A DNA stretch of 64,000 nt from Hyalangium versicolor (lineage in GTDB: Bacteria; Myxococcota; Myxococcia; Myxococcales; Myxococcaceae), in assembly GCF_020103695.1 (NCBI RefSeq), contig NZ_JAHXBF010000004.1:512279-576278 (forward strand), given 5' to 3'. Numbering within the stretch: the first letter of the stretch is position 1; each line of letters opens with the position of its first letter. Both the position numbers and the translations under genes were made by a program. The notes under the pieces were generated by a model, which saw only the letters and a list, made by a program, of their open reading frames with translations, was not told the DNA's origin and made no database searches. This document shows positions 16,072 through 24,917 of this stretch, one piece after another.

Positions 16072-17067
16072 TTAGCGGCGCCGGGTGCGGACCACGGTCA
16101 CGTCATCCACGTAGACCGTCCCCTCGCTGCCCAGGGACAGCACCACGCTCAAGTCTTCATCGCTCAACCCTTCGTCGATGGTCACCGTCTGGGAGAGCCG
16201 CTGCCACTCACCCGCCGCCGTCGCGGAGGTGCACGGTCCTTCCCACGGCTCGTGCTCCATCTGCAGGCAGATGCTGACATTCTCTCCGCCGTTGGCGCCC
16301 CGGACAAAAGCCTCGATGCGGTACTGCTCCCGCACGAGTACCGGATCCGGCAGGGGCTGCTTGAGCACGCTGAAGTTTCCCGTCGCGCCTCGCCTCAGCT
16401 CGAGCCCCGAGTACCCGGAGTTCCGCTCGTCCGGTGTCGTGGAGGCCCTTCCCTCCGGGGAGTCCGTCCAGAAGGTCCACAGGCCCAGCTCGCTCTCGAA
16501 GGAGCCGTTGTGCAGCAGGTTGTCCTTCACCTTGTCGGCGTCGCCTCGCTCCACCTCCGCCAGCGAGAAGGAGACGTTGTCCACATAGACGGTGGCGTCC
16601 TCCGTGGAGACGCTGATGCGCGCGTTCAGGTCGTCATCCGGCTCGGGCATGAGCACCATCCGAGACACCGTCCGCCAGCGGGTCTCGGCCACCACCTCGA
16701 CGCCTTGACCGTGGAAGCTGAAGGTGAGGTGCTCCCCCCCTTTCGTCCCCTTGAAGCGGGCGTGAATCTCATACGTCTGCCACGCCTCGTGGGCTTCCGT
16801 GGGCTGGCCCACCATGGAGTTGAAGCCATCCTTGCCCTTGTAGAGCACCAGGCCCGCGCGGCCGTCGTCCGCGGCCTCAGCGCTGGTGCTGGCCGTGCCT
16901 CCCTCCGAGTCCGTCCAGCTCCACCATCCGCTCAGCTCGGACTCGAAGGTGCCATTGCTCACCATGTTGGGCCCGATGACGGGCGGTTGGGGCTCTCCTT
17001 CACAGCCTTGCCCCAGGCACAGCACCAGCAAGCCCACGCCGCAGGACTCTCGAAGACTGCATCGCAT
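16072..17067 (-). CDS. lipoprotein with two carbohydrate-binding-like (CBM4/9-type) domains
   Basis: A 331-residue exported protein. The ATG at 17067 has GGAGAGGAG about 6 bases upstream and opens a lipoprotein-like signal (MRCSLRESCGVGLLVLCLGQ then Gly-Cys22); the lipobox is atypical but of the kind common in this genome. Two tandem jelly-roll modules follow, each beginning Asn-Gly-Thr/Ser-Phe-Glu-Ser (about residues 37 and 185) and each ending in a TVYVDNVSF or TVYVDDVTV strand. These match CBM4/9-type domains that bind glycans. No catalytic domain is present, so this is probably a surface glycan-binding or structural protein. Confidence 0.87.
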   Translation of the reverse strand: MRCSLRESCGVGLLVLCLGQGCEGEPQPPVIGPNMVSNGTFESELSGWWSWTDSEGGTASTSAEAADDGRAGLVLYKGKDGFNSMVGQPTEAHEAWQTYEIHARFKGTKGGEHLTFSFHGQGVEVVAETRWRTVSRMVLMPEPDDDLNARISVSTEDATVYVDNVSFSLAEVERGDADKVKDNLLHNGSFESELGLWTFWTDSPEGRASTTPDERNSGYSGLELRRGATGNFSVLKQPLPDPVLVREQYRIEAFVRGANGGENVSICLQMEHEPWEGPCTSATAAGEWQRLSQTVTIDEGLSDEDLSVVLSLGSEGTVYVDDVTVVRTRRR

Positions 17068-17177
17068 GTGTACTCCTCTCCCCACCGTGGCTTGAGACAA
17101 TTCCCGGAGGGGCAAGGAGTGCGCCAGCGCGGCAGTCGAGGGAAAACGGGCCCTTGAGAAGGAGCCAACGTCCCAGG

Positions 17178-17226
17178 CCGGCAAGAAGTTGCCGGGACAA
17201 CTTGCCGAGCCGGAAAGAAGTTGCCG
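17178..17226. repeat. short imperfect direct repeat upstream of the CBM lipoprotein
   Basis: CCGGCAAGAAGTTGCCG at 17178-17194 recurs as CCGGAAAGAAGTTGCCG at 17210-17226, with an inverted fragment ACAACTTGCC between. Each copy is itself partly palindromic. The array lies 110-160 bp upstream of the lipoprotein start, so it could be an operator or an attenuator-like hairpin. Function is not established. Confidence 0.6.
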
Positions 17227-17261
17227 AAGAACAGAGATCCTATGGGAAGGAGACTCCGGAT

Positions 17262-17633
17262 CACCTGCGTAGGAGCGGCGGAGATGCTCTTCCGGAGGGT
17301 TCTCGATTCCGTAGGTGTGCAAAAGCAGAGGTCCGCTGTAAGCGGCGCGGATCAGCGGAAGCAGGTAGGCGTTCTGCACATCGAGATCGCCCCGATCGAG
17401 GGGCTGGATCGTTTCCGACCAGCCTGGAGCGTCCGCATTCCTCGAGGCCCCATGGATGCTCGCGAGCACGAGCTGGGGCGCCGCAGCGGCGATCACCTCG
17501 GCCAGCCGGTCGCGGTTGCCCGCCTTGAGCTCGTGACAGAGATGAAGTGAGGCCTTGAGCTCCGGACGACCGACTGTCTCGATGAGCGCCAGGGCTTCCT
17601 CGACGTTCTCGATGGCCAGCGCGTCATACGGCT
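17262..17633 (-). pseudogene. sugar phosphate isomerase/epimerase, 5' end lost at repeat A
   Basis: About 120 codons encode the C-terminal part of an AP-endonuclease-2/xylose-isomerase-like TIM barrel: the helix AIENVEEALALIETVGRP, strand ASLHLCHELKAGN, LVLASIHGASRN with a metal-ligand His, and the end YLLPLIRAAYSGPLLLHTYG. Reading upstream, the frame runs directly into repeat A (17633-17661), which supplies a meaningless MTHFRICES start. The N-terminal half of the barrel is absent. Downstream the frame continues without homology into the leader of the lipoprotein gene. The gene is therefore a remnant cut at the repeat. Confidence 0.75.
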
Positions 17634-17661
17634 CACTTTCGCATATGCGAAAGTGGGTCAC
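17633..17661. repeat. 29-bp palindromic repeat, family A, copy 2
   Basis: Identical over 29 bases to 7308-7336 and in the same orientation (palindrome 17634-17655 plus GGTCAC). It forms the 5' boundary of the truncated epimerase remnant. The next bases differ between the copies (CTTTGGGATG here, CGCTGGAGCA at copy 1), so identity stops at the repeat. Confidence 0.85.
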
Positions 17662-17742
17662 TTTGGGATGACCCCTGGGCTCCTGTGGAGAAGCCGCAAG
17701 GGTCCCGCCATGGCTTTGCTCCTTGGGCGGATTGGGAGTCTC

Positions 17743-18216
17743 CTATCGCCTTGCTTTGGAGGCGGCTCCCTTCGTCTTCCTGGCGGACTTCGGCGCCTGG
17801 GTCTTGCTCATCGCGAGCTGCTCGTTCTCCGCGATGCGCGCCTTGACAAGCTTCTTCACCAGGGCCGCCGGCAGGGGCGCGTCGACAGGGAAGCGAATGG
17901 TCCCCTTGGAGGTGTCGTAAGCACTCAGCTCGTCCTTGAAGGGCTCCAGCACGGTACCGCTCATGACATAGAGGGCGCAGAACTTGGGGGTCGCCCGGAA
18001 GCCCACGAGCGGTCCGAGATAGGAGAAGGCCGGGAGCTGATAGCTGAGGGTCTCCGTGGCCTTCGGGGCGGCGGCCTGGACGGTCCGGCGCAGCTTCTCG
18101 AGCGTCGTCCGCGCCGGCTCGGGGACCTGGGCCAGGTAGTCGTCGATGACGCTTCCCGACGCCTTCTTTGCGGCCTTGGAGACGGGAGCGCGGCGCTTCG
18201 TGGGGGTGCGTTTCAT
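17743..18216 (-). CDS. DUF1801 (YdhG/iron-chaperone-like) protein
   Basis: A 157-residue cytoplasmic protein. The basic N-terminal tail (MKRTPTKRRAPVSKAAKK) is followed by a DUF1801 domain: VIDDYLAQVPEPARTTLEKL, TETLSYQLPAFSYLGPLVGF and KGTIRFPVDAPLPAALVKKL. It ends in another Lys/Arg-rich tail. The ATG at 18216 has GAGGA 9 bases upstream. Family members have a frataxin-like fold and are sometimes called iron chaperones, but no reaction is established. The two basic tails are an elaboration beyond the core domain. Confidence 0.88.
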   Translation of the reverse strand: MKRTPTKRRAPVSKAAKKASGSVIDDYLAQVPEPARTTLEKLRRTVQAAAPKATETLSYQLPAFSYLGPLVGFRATPKFCALYVMSGTVLEPFKDELSAYDTSKGTIRFPVDAPLPAALVKKLVKARIAENEQLAMSKTQAPKSARKTKGAASKARR

Positions 18217-18345
18217 GGGGCGCGGTCCTCGGGATTCACATGAGAGATGGCGGGACGCGAGGGTACGCCATCCGGCAGCCATGTACAGTGGAGCGCCGAG
18301 CACCCCGCCAACCCTTCGATGCCCGAGTGGTCTGAAAGGAGAGCC

Positions 18346-18729
18346 ATGGAGAACAGCAGGTCACTCGCCGGATTGCTTGGCCCCACACTGCTCGCCCTGG
18401 GCCTGACCGAAGCCTTCAACATGGACATCTACGCAGCACAGACAGCACCGGTCGTCTACTTGAATGGCACGCTGCTCTTCGTTGCTGGCCTTGCCATCGT
18501 GCGAGCTCACAACGTGTGGAGCTTCAACTGGCGCTGCCTCGTGACGGTACTCGGGTGGCTCGCACTGGCCTTGGGGCTCTATCGCATGGTGGCTCCAGCA
18601 GCGCCTCAAGCCGGGAAGGAGCTGTTCACGTATGGGTTGCTCGCTATCCTCACAGGCCTTGGTGGTCTGCTGACCTATATGGCTTATCGCCCAGAGCGAC
18701 CCGCGACAGAGCCACAAGCGCGCCATTGA
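18346..18729 (+). CDS. small integral membrane protein of unknown function
   Basis: A 127-residue protein with four predicted transmembrane helices (about residues 7-22, 38-53, 64-82 and 94-112) and a short charged C-terminus. The ATG at 18346 has AAGGAG 4 bases upstream. It is divergent from the DUF1801 gene. No enzymatic motif is visible; similar small four-helix proteins are annotated only as hypothetical. Confidence 0.82.
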   Translation: MENSRSLAGLLGPTLLALGLTEAFNMDIYAAQTAPVVYLNGTLLFVAGLAIVRAHNVWSFNWRCLVTVLGWLALALGLYRMVAPAAPQAGKELFTYGLLAILTGLGGLLTYMAYRPERPATEPQARH

Positions 18730-18744
18730 CCCGTGTCGCGCGCC

Positions 18745-19797
18745 TCACTCACTTCTGAATGAGGCCATATCGATAACGAAGCGGTAGCGAACATCGGAGC
18801 GTTCCAGCCGAGCGAAGGCCTCGTTGACCTGCTCCATGCGAACCAGCTCGCAGTCCGGGTGGATGTTTTTTCGCGCGCAGAAGTCGAGCAGCTCTTGCGT
18901 CTCGCGGATCCCTCCGGAGGGAGAGCCCGCGATGCGTCGCCGCGCGGCCACGAGCGGATAGGTGTTCGTCTCCTCGACGGGCCCGAGCTGGCCGACGATG
19001 ACCAATGTCCCGTCGACGTCGAGCAGCGGCACGTAGGGCGTGAGGTCGTGTTTCACCGGCACGGTGTCGATGATGAGGTCGAAGCTTGACGCGGCTCGGG
19101 CCATGGCCGCGGCATCCGAGGAGGCCAGCAGCCGGTCGGCGCCGAGAGCCAACGCGTCGGCCTCCTTGCCTCTGCCGCGACTCAGCACCGTCACCGAGGC
19201 CCCCAACCCGGCCGCGAGCTTCACGGCCATGTGCCCCAGGCCGCCGAGTCCCAGCACGGCGACACGGCTGCCGGGGCCCACGTTCCAAGTGCGCAGCGGC
19301 GAGTACGCGGTGATGCCCGCGCACAGCAACGGTGCCGCGCGTGAGAGGTCGAGCCCCTTCGGCACGCGAAGCACGAAGTCTTCGCGCACCACGAGGTGCT
19401 TCGCATAGCCCCCCCTCGTCGTCTCGCCAGTGACGCGGTCCGGGCTGCCGAAGGTCCACGTCGTGCCGTTGGCTCGACAGAGCTGCTCCTCGCCCTTCTT
19501 GCACAGATCGCACGTCATGCACGCATCGACCATGGTGCCGACGGCGACCGCGTCGCCCGCCTTGTACCGCGTCACCTCGCGACCCACCTCGAGTACCCGC
19601 CCGACAATCTCGTGGCCTGGCACGAGTGGGTATGACGTGCCGCCCCAGTCATTGCGCGCCGAGTGGAGGTCGGTGTGACAGATGCCGCAGTACAGAACCT
19701 CGATGGCGACATCGTTGGGCCGCAGCTCGCGGCGCTCGAATGCAAAGGGAGTAAGAGGCTTGTCGTGGGCTGTCGCGGCGTATCCAAGTGTCTTCAT
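18745..19797 (-). CDS. zinc-dependent NADP alcohol dehydrogenase (YahK/CAD type)
   Basis: A 350-residue medium-chain dehydrogenase that reduces aldehydes or oxidises alcohols with NAD(P). Catalytic zinc ligands are in YCGICHTDLHS (Cys) and PGHEIVG (His-Glu); the structural zinc loop is CMTCDLCKKGEEQLC. The nucleotide-binding Rossmann motif is GLGGLGHMAV. The pattern HTDLH with WTFGSPD places it in the cinnamyl-alcohol/YahK subgroup. Its ATG overlaps the stop of the upstream araC-type gene (ATGA), with GAGGAGAAGG before it, so the two are translationally coupled. Confidence 0.94.
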   Translation of the reverse strand: MKTLGYAATAHDKPLTPFAFERRELRPNDVAIEVLYCGICHTDLHSARNDWGGTSYPLVPGHEIVGRVLEVGREVTRYKAGDAVAVGTMVDACMTCDLCKKGEEQLCRANGTTWTFGSPDRVTGETTRGGYAKHLVVREDFVLRVPKGLDLSRAAPLLCAGITAYSPLRTWNVGPGSRVAVLGLGGLGHMAVKLAAGLGASVTVLSRGRGKEADALALGADRLLASSDAAAMARAASSFDLIIDTVPVKHDLTPYVPLLDVDGTLVIVGQLGPVEETNTYPLVAARRRIAGSPSGGIRETQELLDFCARKNIHPDCELVRMEQVNEAFARLERSDVRYRFVIDMASFRSE

Positions 19798-20735
19798 GTC
19801 CTTCTCCTCGATGCCGGGCGTTCGCCAGCGGCGGTGGTCCTCATGCGCTTCACGTCCCGTCGCGGCGGCAGCCCGAAGAGGCGCCGGTACTCGCGGATGA
19901 ACTGCGACGGGCTCCCGTAGCCGACATCGAAGGCCGCGCTCGTCGCGTCGGTGAGGCCGCTCAAGAGCAACCGCCGAGCCTCTTCGAGCCGAAGCCGCTT
20001 CTGGTACTGCAACGGCGCCATCATCACCGTCGCCTTGAACTTGTGCTGGAGACTCGAGGTGCTCATGTTGGACAGCTTCGCGAGCTCTTGAATCCGCAGC
20101 GGCTCCTTGAAGTGACTCTTGAGCCAGTCGACCGCACGCCCGACTCCCTCATCGGGCCGGGCCAGGAGCGCGCTGTGACACACCGCGGACGCGCTGGGGC
20201 CCGTGACGAGGCGGTAGATGAGCTCCCTGCGAAGCAGCGGCGCGAGGAACACCGCCTCGCGCGTGTCATCGAGCGACGACACGGCACGCAGGACGACATC
20301 GAGCAGTCGCACGTCGCACGTCCCCACGAACGCAGCCGGCACGCTGGAGGCCGAGGTGTCCACCTCGAGCTTCGCGTCCGCCAGCACGGACAGCACGTCG
20401 TGTGGCGTCAGCTCGAAGGCGATGGCGAGGTAAGGCTTCGAGGCCGACGCCTCCACGACCTGCCCCACGATGGGCATGGCGATGGACGATGCGATGAAGT
20501 GACCCGACCCGTAGCGGAGCTCCGTGTGGGTACCCGCCTGAACCAGCTTCTGGCCCTGCGCGACCACACAGCAGGACGGGCGCAGGATTCCGCGCTGTAC
20601 CAGCGCGGTGGTGGAGACCCGGATCAGCTTCAGGCCCGGCACCACGGTGGCGGTCTCGCCATCGCTCGGCGCATGGCGGCGAATCCGCGCGGCGATTGCC
20701 GCCAACAGCTCCCGTGCGTCAATCTCGAGCTTCAT
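19794..20735 (-). CDS. AraC-family transcriptional regulator
   Basis: A 313-residue regulator. The N-terminal part (about 1-190) is the AraC_N type sensor domain (IRVSTTALVQRGILRPSCCV, split as IRVSTTALV and LRPSCCVVAQG), and the C-terminal part (about 200-295) has two helix-turn-helix motifs: LRIQELAKLSNMSTSSLQHK and DATSAAFDVGYGSPSQFIRE. The ATG at 20735 is preferred to the GTG one codon earlier. The stop overlaps the alcohol dehydrogenase start. Regulators in this group often control an adjacent oxidoreductase. Confidence 0.92.
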   Translation of the reverse strand: MKLEIDARELLAAIAARIRRHAPSDGETATVVPGLKLIRVSTTALVQRGILRPSCCVVAQGQKLVQAGTHTELRYGSGHFIASSIAMPIVGQVVEASASKPYLAIAFELTPHDVLSVLADAKLEVDTSASSVPAAFVGTCDVRLLDVVLRAVSSLDDTREAVFLAPLLRRELIYRLVTGPSASAVCHSALLARPDEGVGRAVDWLKSHFKEPLRIQELAKLSNMSTSSLQHKFKATVMMAPLQYQKRLRLEEARRLLLSGLTDATSAAFDVGYGSPSQFIREYRRLFGLPPRRDVKRMRTTAAGERPASRRRT

Positions 20736-21017
20736 CACGAGAACAACCTAAGGGCTCTGCCGCGCGAACGCCTGCCGGATCGTGCAAGTTTCCTGCACAA
20801 TCCCGCATGCGCCACTCGCAGATGTCCGCATTTGTGTCTGTGTGTTGTGCCTCCCCGCGAACTACTTCGAACGGTGTCGGAGCAGCGAGCCGGCACGTGC
20901 CACTCCATCGCCTGCTCTGACCGGAATCATGCGATCACTGGCTCTCTTGCTGAGCCATGGGCCCGCATTCCCATTCTCATGAATGATCAGATCCGGGTTG
21001 GCATCTTCTTGGATTTC

Positions 21018-21046
21018 TTGATTTGTCGGTTTTTGCCGAATATATG
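21018..21046 (+). promoter_or_regulatory. sigma-70-like promoter for the GH31 lipoprotein gene
   Basis: TTGATT (21018-21023) and TATATG (21041-21046) are separated by exactly 17 bases, in a short AT-rich patch that stands out from the GC-rich surroundings. The predicted transcription start near 21053 leaves room for the ribosome binding site before the ATG at 21069 and argues against the in-frame ATG at 21057. The remaining gap from 20736 shows nothing else that I can support. Confidence 0.5.
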
Positions 21047-21068
21047 GGCGCCACGCATGGAGGGGACA

Positions 21069-24000
21069 ATGCCTGAGCTGCCCAGGAAGATGAGGGAAAC
21101 CCAGTCACCACTCGCCACACTGCTTGCATCCCTCTTGGTGTTCGGATGTGGCGGCGCAGGCGATGCGGAGCATGTCCAGGACAGCGACTCAGCCGCCACC
21201 GCGCAATCCCGAGCGGGCATAGTCCTCCCTGGCGGTGCCGGCCCCTATACCTTCGGTGCGAACGTCGGCTCCAGCATGTGCCTGGACGTGGACAAGGGCA
21301 GCCCCGACCCCAAGACCAACGTCCAGGTCTGGAACTGTACCGGCGGCGAACCCCAGAAGTTCTGGGTGGAGAATCAGGGCGACGGCCTGGTGCGCCTCGT
21401 CAACACCGGGACCGACCGGTGCGTGGACATCGACAACGCCGGGACCGCTGACAGGACCAACGTCCAGCTCTTCCCCTGCAATACATCCAACGCCCAGAAG
21501 TTCCGGATCGACGACGGCGGAAACGGCAAGGTCCGGTTCGTCAACCCGCAGAGCAACAAGTGCCTGGATGCCGCGGGGGGCGTGGCCCCGAGGGACACGG
21601 TTACCAACGTCCAGATCTTCACCTGCAATGGCACCGACGCGCAGCTCTGGACGCCGACCTCGCTCGCGTCCGCCGCGAGGAACGTCACCGGGGTCTCCGC
21701 CAGCGGGGACGGCGTCCAGCTCACCCTGGGCAACGGCGACCAGCTCAAGCTCCGGATGGTCAAGCCGGAGATCGCTTGGATCGACTTCCTGCCGGGCGGC
21801 GCGTCCAGCCCCAAGACCCTGGTCGTGGATCCGGCCAAGACGTGGCCCGTCGGGACCGGCGTCTCCGTGAACACGGCCTCCGATCCCATCACCCTCACCA
21901 CGAGCAAGATGGTGGTGAAGATCGCGAGGACCCCGGCCCGGGTCTCCATCTCCGACACAGCCGGAAACGTGCTGGTCAGCGAGCAGGCCCCCGAGGGCTT
22001 CTACGGTGATGGCGTGAACCTCAACCACGCCGCCGGAGAACCCTTCTACGGCATCGGCGGCTACAACGTCTGGGCCAGCACGGCCGCGGGCCTGCGGCGC
22101 GACTCCGGGGGCCACGTGACGGCCGACCAGCAAGGGCATGCGGGCGCGCCGTTCGCCTTCACCCTGAAGTACGGCCTGTTGTTCGACTCGGCGTCCGGCG
22201 ACTTCCTCATCGACTCCAGCCGCCTCGAGTTCAGCAACGTGTCCAAGAAAGACGTCGACCTGTACTTCATCGTCGGCGAGCCCAAGGTCTTCATGCAGAC
22301 CGTGGCCGAGATCAGCGGCAAGCCCCCCATGTTCCCCAAGTGGGCGATGGGCTTCATCAACACCGAGTGGGGGGCGGACCAGGCCGAGGTCACCAGCCTC
22401 GTCAACACCTACCGCAGCAAGGCCATCCCCCTCGACGCGTTCATCTTCGACTTCGACTGGAAGGCCTGGGGCGAGGACAACTACGGCGAGTGGCGCTGGA
22501 ACAGCGTCAACGGACCCGGCAACTACAGTCAGGTGGCCAAGTTCCCGGACGGAGGCTCCGGGCTCTTCGCAGCCAACATGGCCGCGCAGGGCGTCAAGCT
22601 GGGAGGAATCACCAAGCCCCGCATCCTCATGAAGAACGCCAGCGGAGGGACGATGACGGCGGCCCAGTGGGCCCTCGATCACGGCTGCTTCTTCAAGTTC
22701 CAGGGCGATGACTACGTCGACTACTTCTCAGGCCGCCAGTGCAAGGACGTGAACTTCGCGCTCACGGAGTGCCGCACCTGGTTCTGGAGCCACTTCAAGG
22801 AGGCGCACGACGCCGGCATCGTGGCCTGGTGGAACGACGAGGCCGACAACCTCGGCGCCTGGGACGACAACCTCCAGTTCCTGAACATGCAGCGGGGCGC
22901 CTACGAGTGGCAGCGGGGCTACAGCGGCAAGCGCGTCTGGTCCATCAACCGCAACCAGTTCCTGGGCGCGCAGCGCTACGGCTACGCGCTCTGGTCCGGG
23001 GATACCTGGAACTTCGACGGCGACAAGTATGTCGGTTGGCAGACCCTGGCCACGCAGCGCGAGCGGCTGCTGGCCTCGGTCAACGCCGGCGCCGTGAAGT
23101 GGGGCATGGACACCGGCGGCCACAACGGAACACCGACCAACGAGACCTACGCGCGCTACATGCAGTTCTCCGCCGTGGCGCCGGTGCACCGGGTTCACGG
23201 CTACCTCAACCAGCAGCGGCAGCCGTGGGTGTACGGTCCGCTCGCCGAGGCCGCCGCCAAGAACTCCCTGTACCTGCGCTACCGGCTCCTGCCCTACCTC
23301 TACGCGTACGAGCGGACCACCTACGAGACCGGCCTCGGCCTCGTGCGGCCGCTCTTCTACGAGTTCGTGAACGACACCAACGTCCGGAACACCTTCGAAT
23401 CGTGGATGCTCGGTGACTTCCTGCTGACTTCGCCGATCGTCGAGCAGGGGCAGACCACGAAGACCCTCTACCTGCCGACCGGCATCTGGTACGACTTCGC
23501 GCGTGGCACGGCCTACGTCGGGCCGCAGTGGATCCGTTACCCCGTGAACGCCAGCACGTGGGAAGACCTGCCCCTGTTCATCCGCAAGGGCGCCATCATC
23601 CCCATGCAGGAGAGCCAGAACTGGATTGGCGAGCGGGCCATCAGCAGGGTCTACCTCGAGGTCTTCCCTGACACAGCCCTGACGCGGTTCACCTACTACG
23701 ACGACGATGGGCAGACGTTCCAATACGAGGGCACCGGCTTCTTCAAGCAGGCCATGGCCGCCCAGGACAATGGGGCGAGCGGCGTCCGCTTCGACCTCGA
23801 GGCCAGGACTGGGAGCTACACGCCCCCTTCGCTCCAGCACTACGTCCTCAAGCTCCATGGGAAGTCCGCCGCTTCGGTCACCGTGAACGGCGTGGCGCTC
23901 ACCCGCTACACGGGCAAGGCCGCGCTCGAGAGCGCCTCGAGTGAGGGCTGGGCGACCGGCACGGACGTCTACGGCGACGTCACCTACGTCAAGGTGGCCG

Positions 24001-24863
24001 TGGGCCTGGCCAAGAGCATCATCGCCACGGGCACCGCAGCCCCGGACCGGACCGTCTACGAGGCCGAGGAGGCCCTCCTCCAGGGGGGCAGCTCGATCGC
24101 CAAGAACCACGCCGGCTACTCCGGCTCCGGGTTCGTGGACGCGAACTGGATCCAGGGCGCCAGCACCCGGTTCCACGTTCGCGTGCCGGCCGCCGGCAGC
24201 TACGCCGTCTCGCTGCGATACGCCAACGCGATGGGGAGCGCGAAGACTCTGAGCGTCTACGTCAACGGCAGCAAGGCCGTGCAGACCTCGCTCGCCAACC
24301 TGGCGAACTGGGACACCTGGGCGGAGCGGTCCGAGACGCTCGAGCTCGCTGCCGGCGACAACATCATCAGCTACCAGTACGACCCGAGCGACTCGGGGAA
24401 TGTAAACCTCGACTCCATCTCCCTGGCGGTCGCGAACTCGAACCCGGCGCCGGTCTCGCGCACCTACTACCGCCTCAAGAACCGCTGGACCGGCGACTAC
24501 CTGCACATCGAGAACCTGGACAAGGACGGAAAGGTCCAGTCCGGCGCCAGTCCCGTGGGGAACTGGAGCAGCCACTGGTACCTGGCCACGGACGGCGGAT
24601 ACACGCGGTTGATCAACCGCTGGACCGGCGACGTGATGCACATCGAGGGGTTGAAGGGCTGGGTCCAGTACGGACGCATCCCCGACCAGAACACCAGCGG
24701 CCAGTGGACCCTGGAAGACGTCCAGGGCTACAAGCGGCTCCGCAACCGCTGGCAGCCGAACGCCTACGTCCACATCGAGGGCAAGCTTGGCTACGCGGAG
24801 TATCAGGACAACTTCCCTGCCACCTCCATCAGCAGCCAGTGGTCATTCGAGCAGGTGCAGTGA
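21069..24863 (+). CDS. GH31 glycoside hydrolase lipoprotein with ricin-type and CBM35 modules
   Basis: A 1264-residue exported enzyme. The signal ends in a lipobox-like LVFGC (Cys27). Modules in order: ricin B-type lectin (about 57-197, repeated SMCLDVD, RCVDID and KCLDAAG blocks); a GH31 N-terminal beta domain and TIM barrel (about 205-870), with nucleophile Asp590 in WWNDEADN and acid/base Asp645 in WSGDTW; a CBM35 (about 994-1121, starting TVYEAEEALL); and three C-terminal repeats of the form RLKNRWTGDYLHIE. GH31 enzymes act on alpha-linked glucose or xylose; specificity cannot be read here. GGAGGGG lies just before ATG 21069. The open frame extends 427 codons upstream, antisense to araC, without coding signal. 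Confidence 0.93.
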   Translation: MPELPRKMRETQSPLATLLASLLVFGCGGAGDAEHVQDSDSAATAQSRAGIVLPGGAGPYTFGANVGSSMCLDVDKGSPDPKTNVQVWNCTGGEPQKFWVENQGDGLVRLVNTGTDRCVDIDNAGTADRTNVQLFPCNTSNAQKFRIDDGGNGKVRFVNPQSNKCLDAAGGVAPRDTVTNVQIFTCNGTDAQLWTPTSLASAARNVTGVSASGDGVQLTLGNGDQLKLRMVKPEIAWIDFLPGGASSPKTLVVDPAKTWPVGTGVSVNTASDPITLTTSKMVVKIARTPARVSISDTAGNVLVSEQAPEGFYGDGVNLNHAAGEPFYGIGGYNVWASTAAGLRRDSGGHVTADQQGHAGAPFAFTLKYGLLFDSASGDFLIDSSRLEFSNVSKKDVDLYFIVGEPKVFMQTVAEISGKPPMFPKWAMGFINTEWGADQAEVTSLVNTYRSKAIPLDAFIFDFDWKAWGEDNYGEWRWNSVNGPGNYSQVAKFPDGGSGLFAANMAAQGVKLGGITKPRILMKNASGGTMTAAQWALDHGCFFKFQGDDYVDYFSGRQCKDVNFALTECRTWFWSHFKEAHDAGIVAWWNDEADNLGAWDDNLQFLNMQRGAYEWQRGYSGKRVWSINRNQFLGAQRYGYALWSGDTWNFDGDKYVGWQTLATQRERLLASVNAGAVKWGMDTGGHNGTPTNETYARYMQFSAVAPVHRVHGYLNQQRQPWVYGPLAEAAAKNSLYLRYRLLPYLYAYERTTYETGLGLVRPLFYEFVNDTNVRNTFESWMLGDFLLTSPIVEQGQTTKTLYLPTGIWYDFARGTAYVGPQWIRYPVNASTWEDLPLFIRKGAIIPMQESQNWIGERAISRVYLEVFPDTALTRFTYYDDDGQTFQYEGTGFFKQAMAAQDNGASGVRFDLEARTGSYTPPSLQHYVLKLHGKSAASVTVNGVALTRYTGKAALESASSEGWATGTDVYGDVTYVKVAVGLAKSIIATGTAAPDRTVYEAEEALLQGGSSIAKNHAGYSGSGFVDANWIQGASTRFHVRVPAAGSYAVSLRYANAMGSAKTLSVYVNGSKAVQTSLANLANWDTWAERSETLELAAGDNIISYQYDPSDSGNVNLDSISLAVANSNPAPVSRTYYRLKNRWTGDYLHIENLDKDGKVQSGASPVGNWSSHWYLATDGGYTRLINRWTGDVMHIEGLKGWVQYGRIPDQNTSGQWTLEDVQGYKRLRNRWQPNAYVHIEGKLGYAEYQDNFPATSISSQWSFEQVQ

Positions 24864-24917
24864 GCATTGACCGTTTCGAGCTGATCAACAGCCGCTGAGC
24901 CCTCTACACTGCTCACC

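Noticed and set aside
16028..16100. A tRNA gene on the minus strand
   Set aside because: Only the T-arm is present; no acceptor stem partner, anticodon arm or D arm can be built upstream.
17068..17261. A single 529-residue protein fusing the epimerase-like and CBM parts
   Set aside because: The linking stretch has no homology, contains repeats and a strong ribosome site, and a signal peptide begins at 17067; the upstream part is a truncated remnant.
19788..21068. A 427-codon N-terminal extension of the GH31 protein
   Set aside because: It runs antisense through the AraC gene, lacks coding sense, and a promoter, ribosome site and lipoprotein signal all point to the start at 21069.
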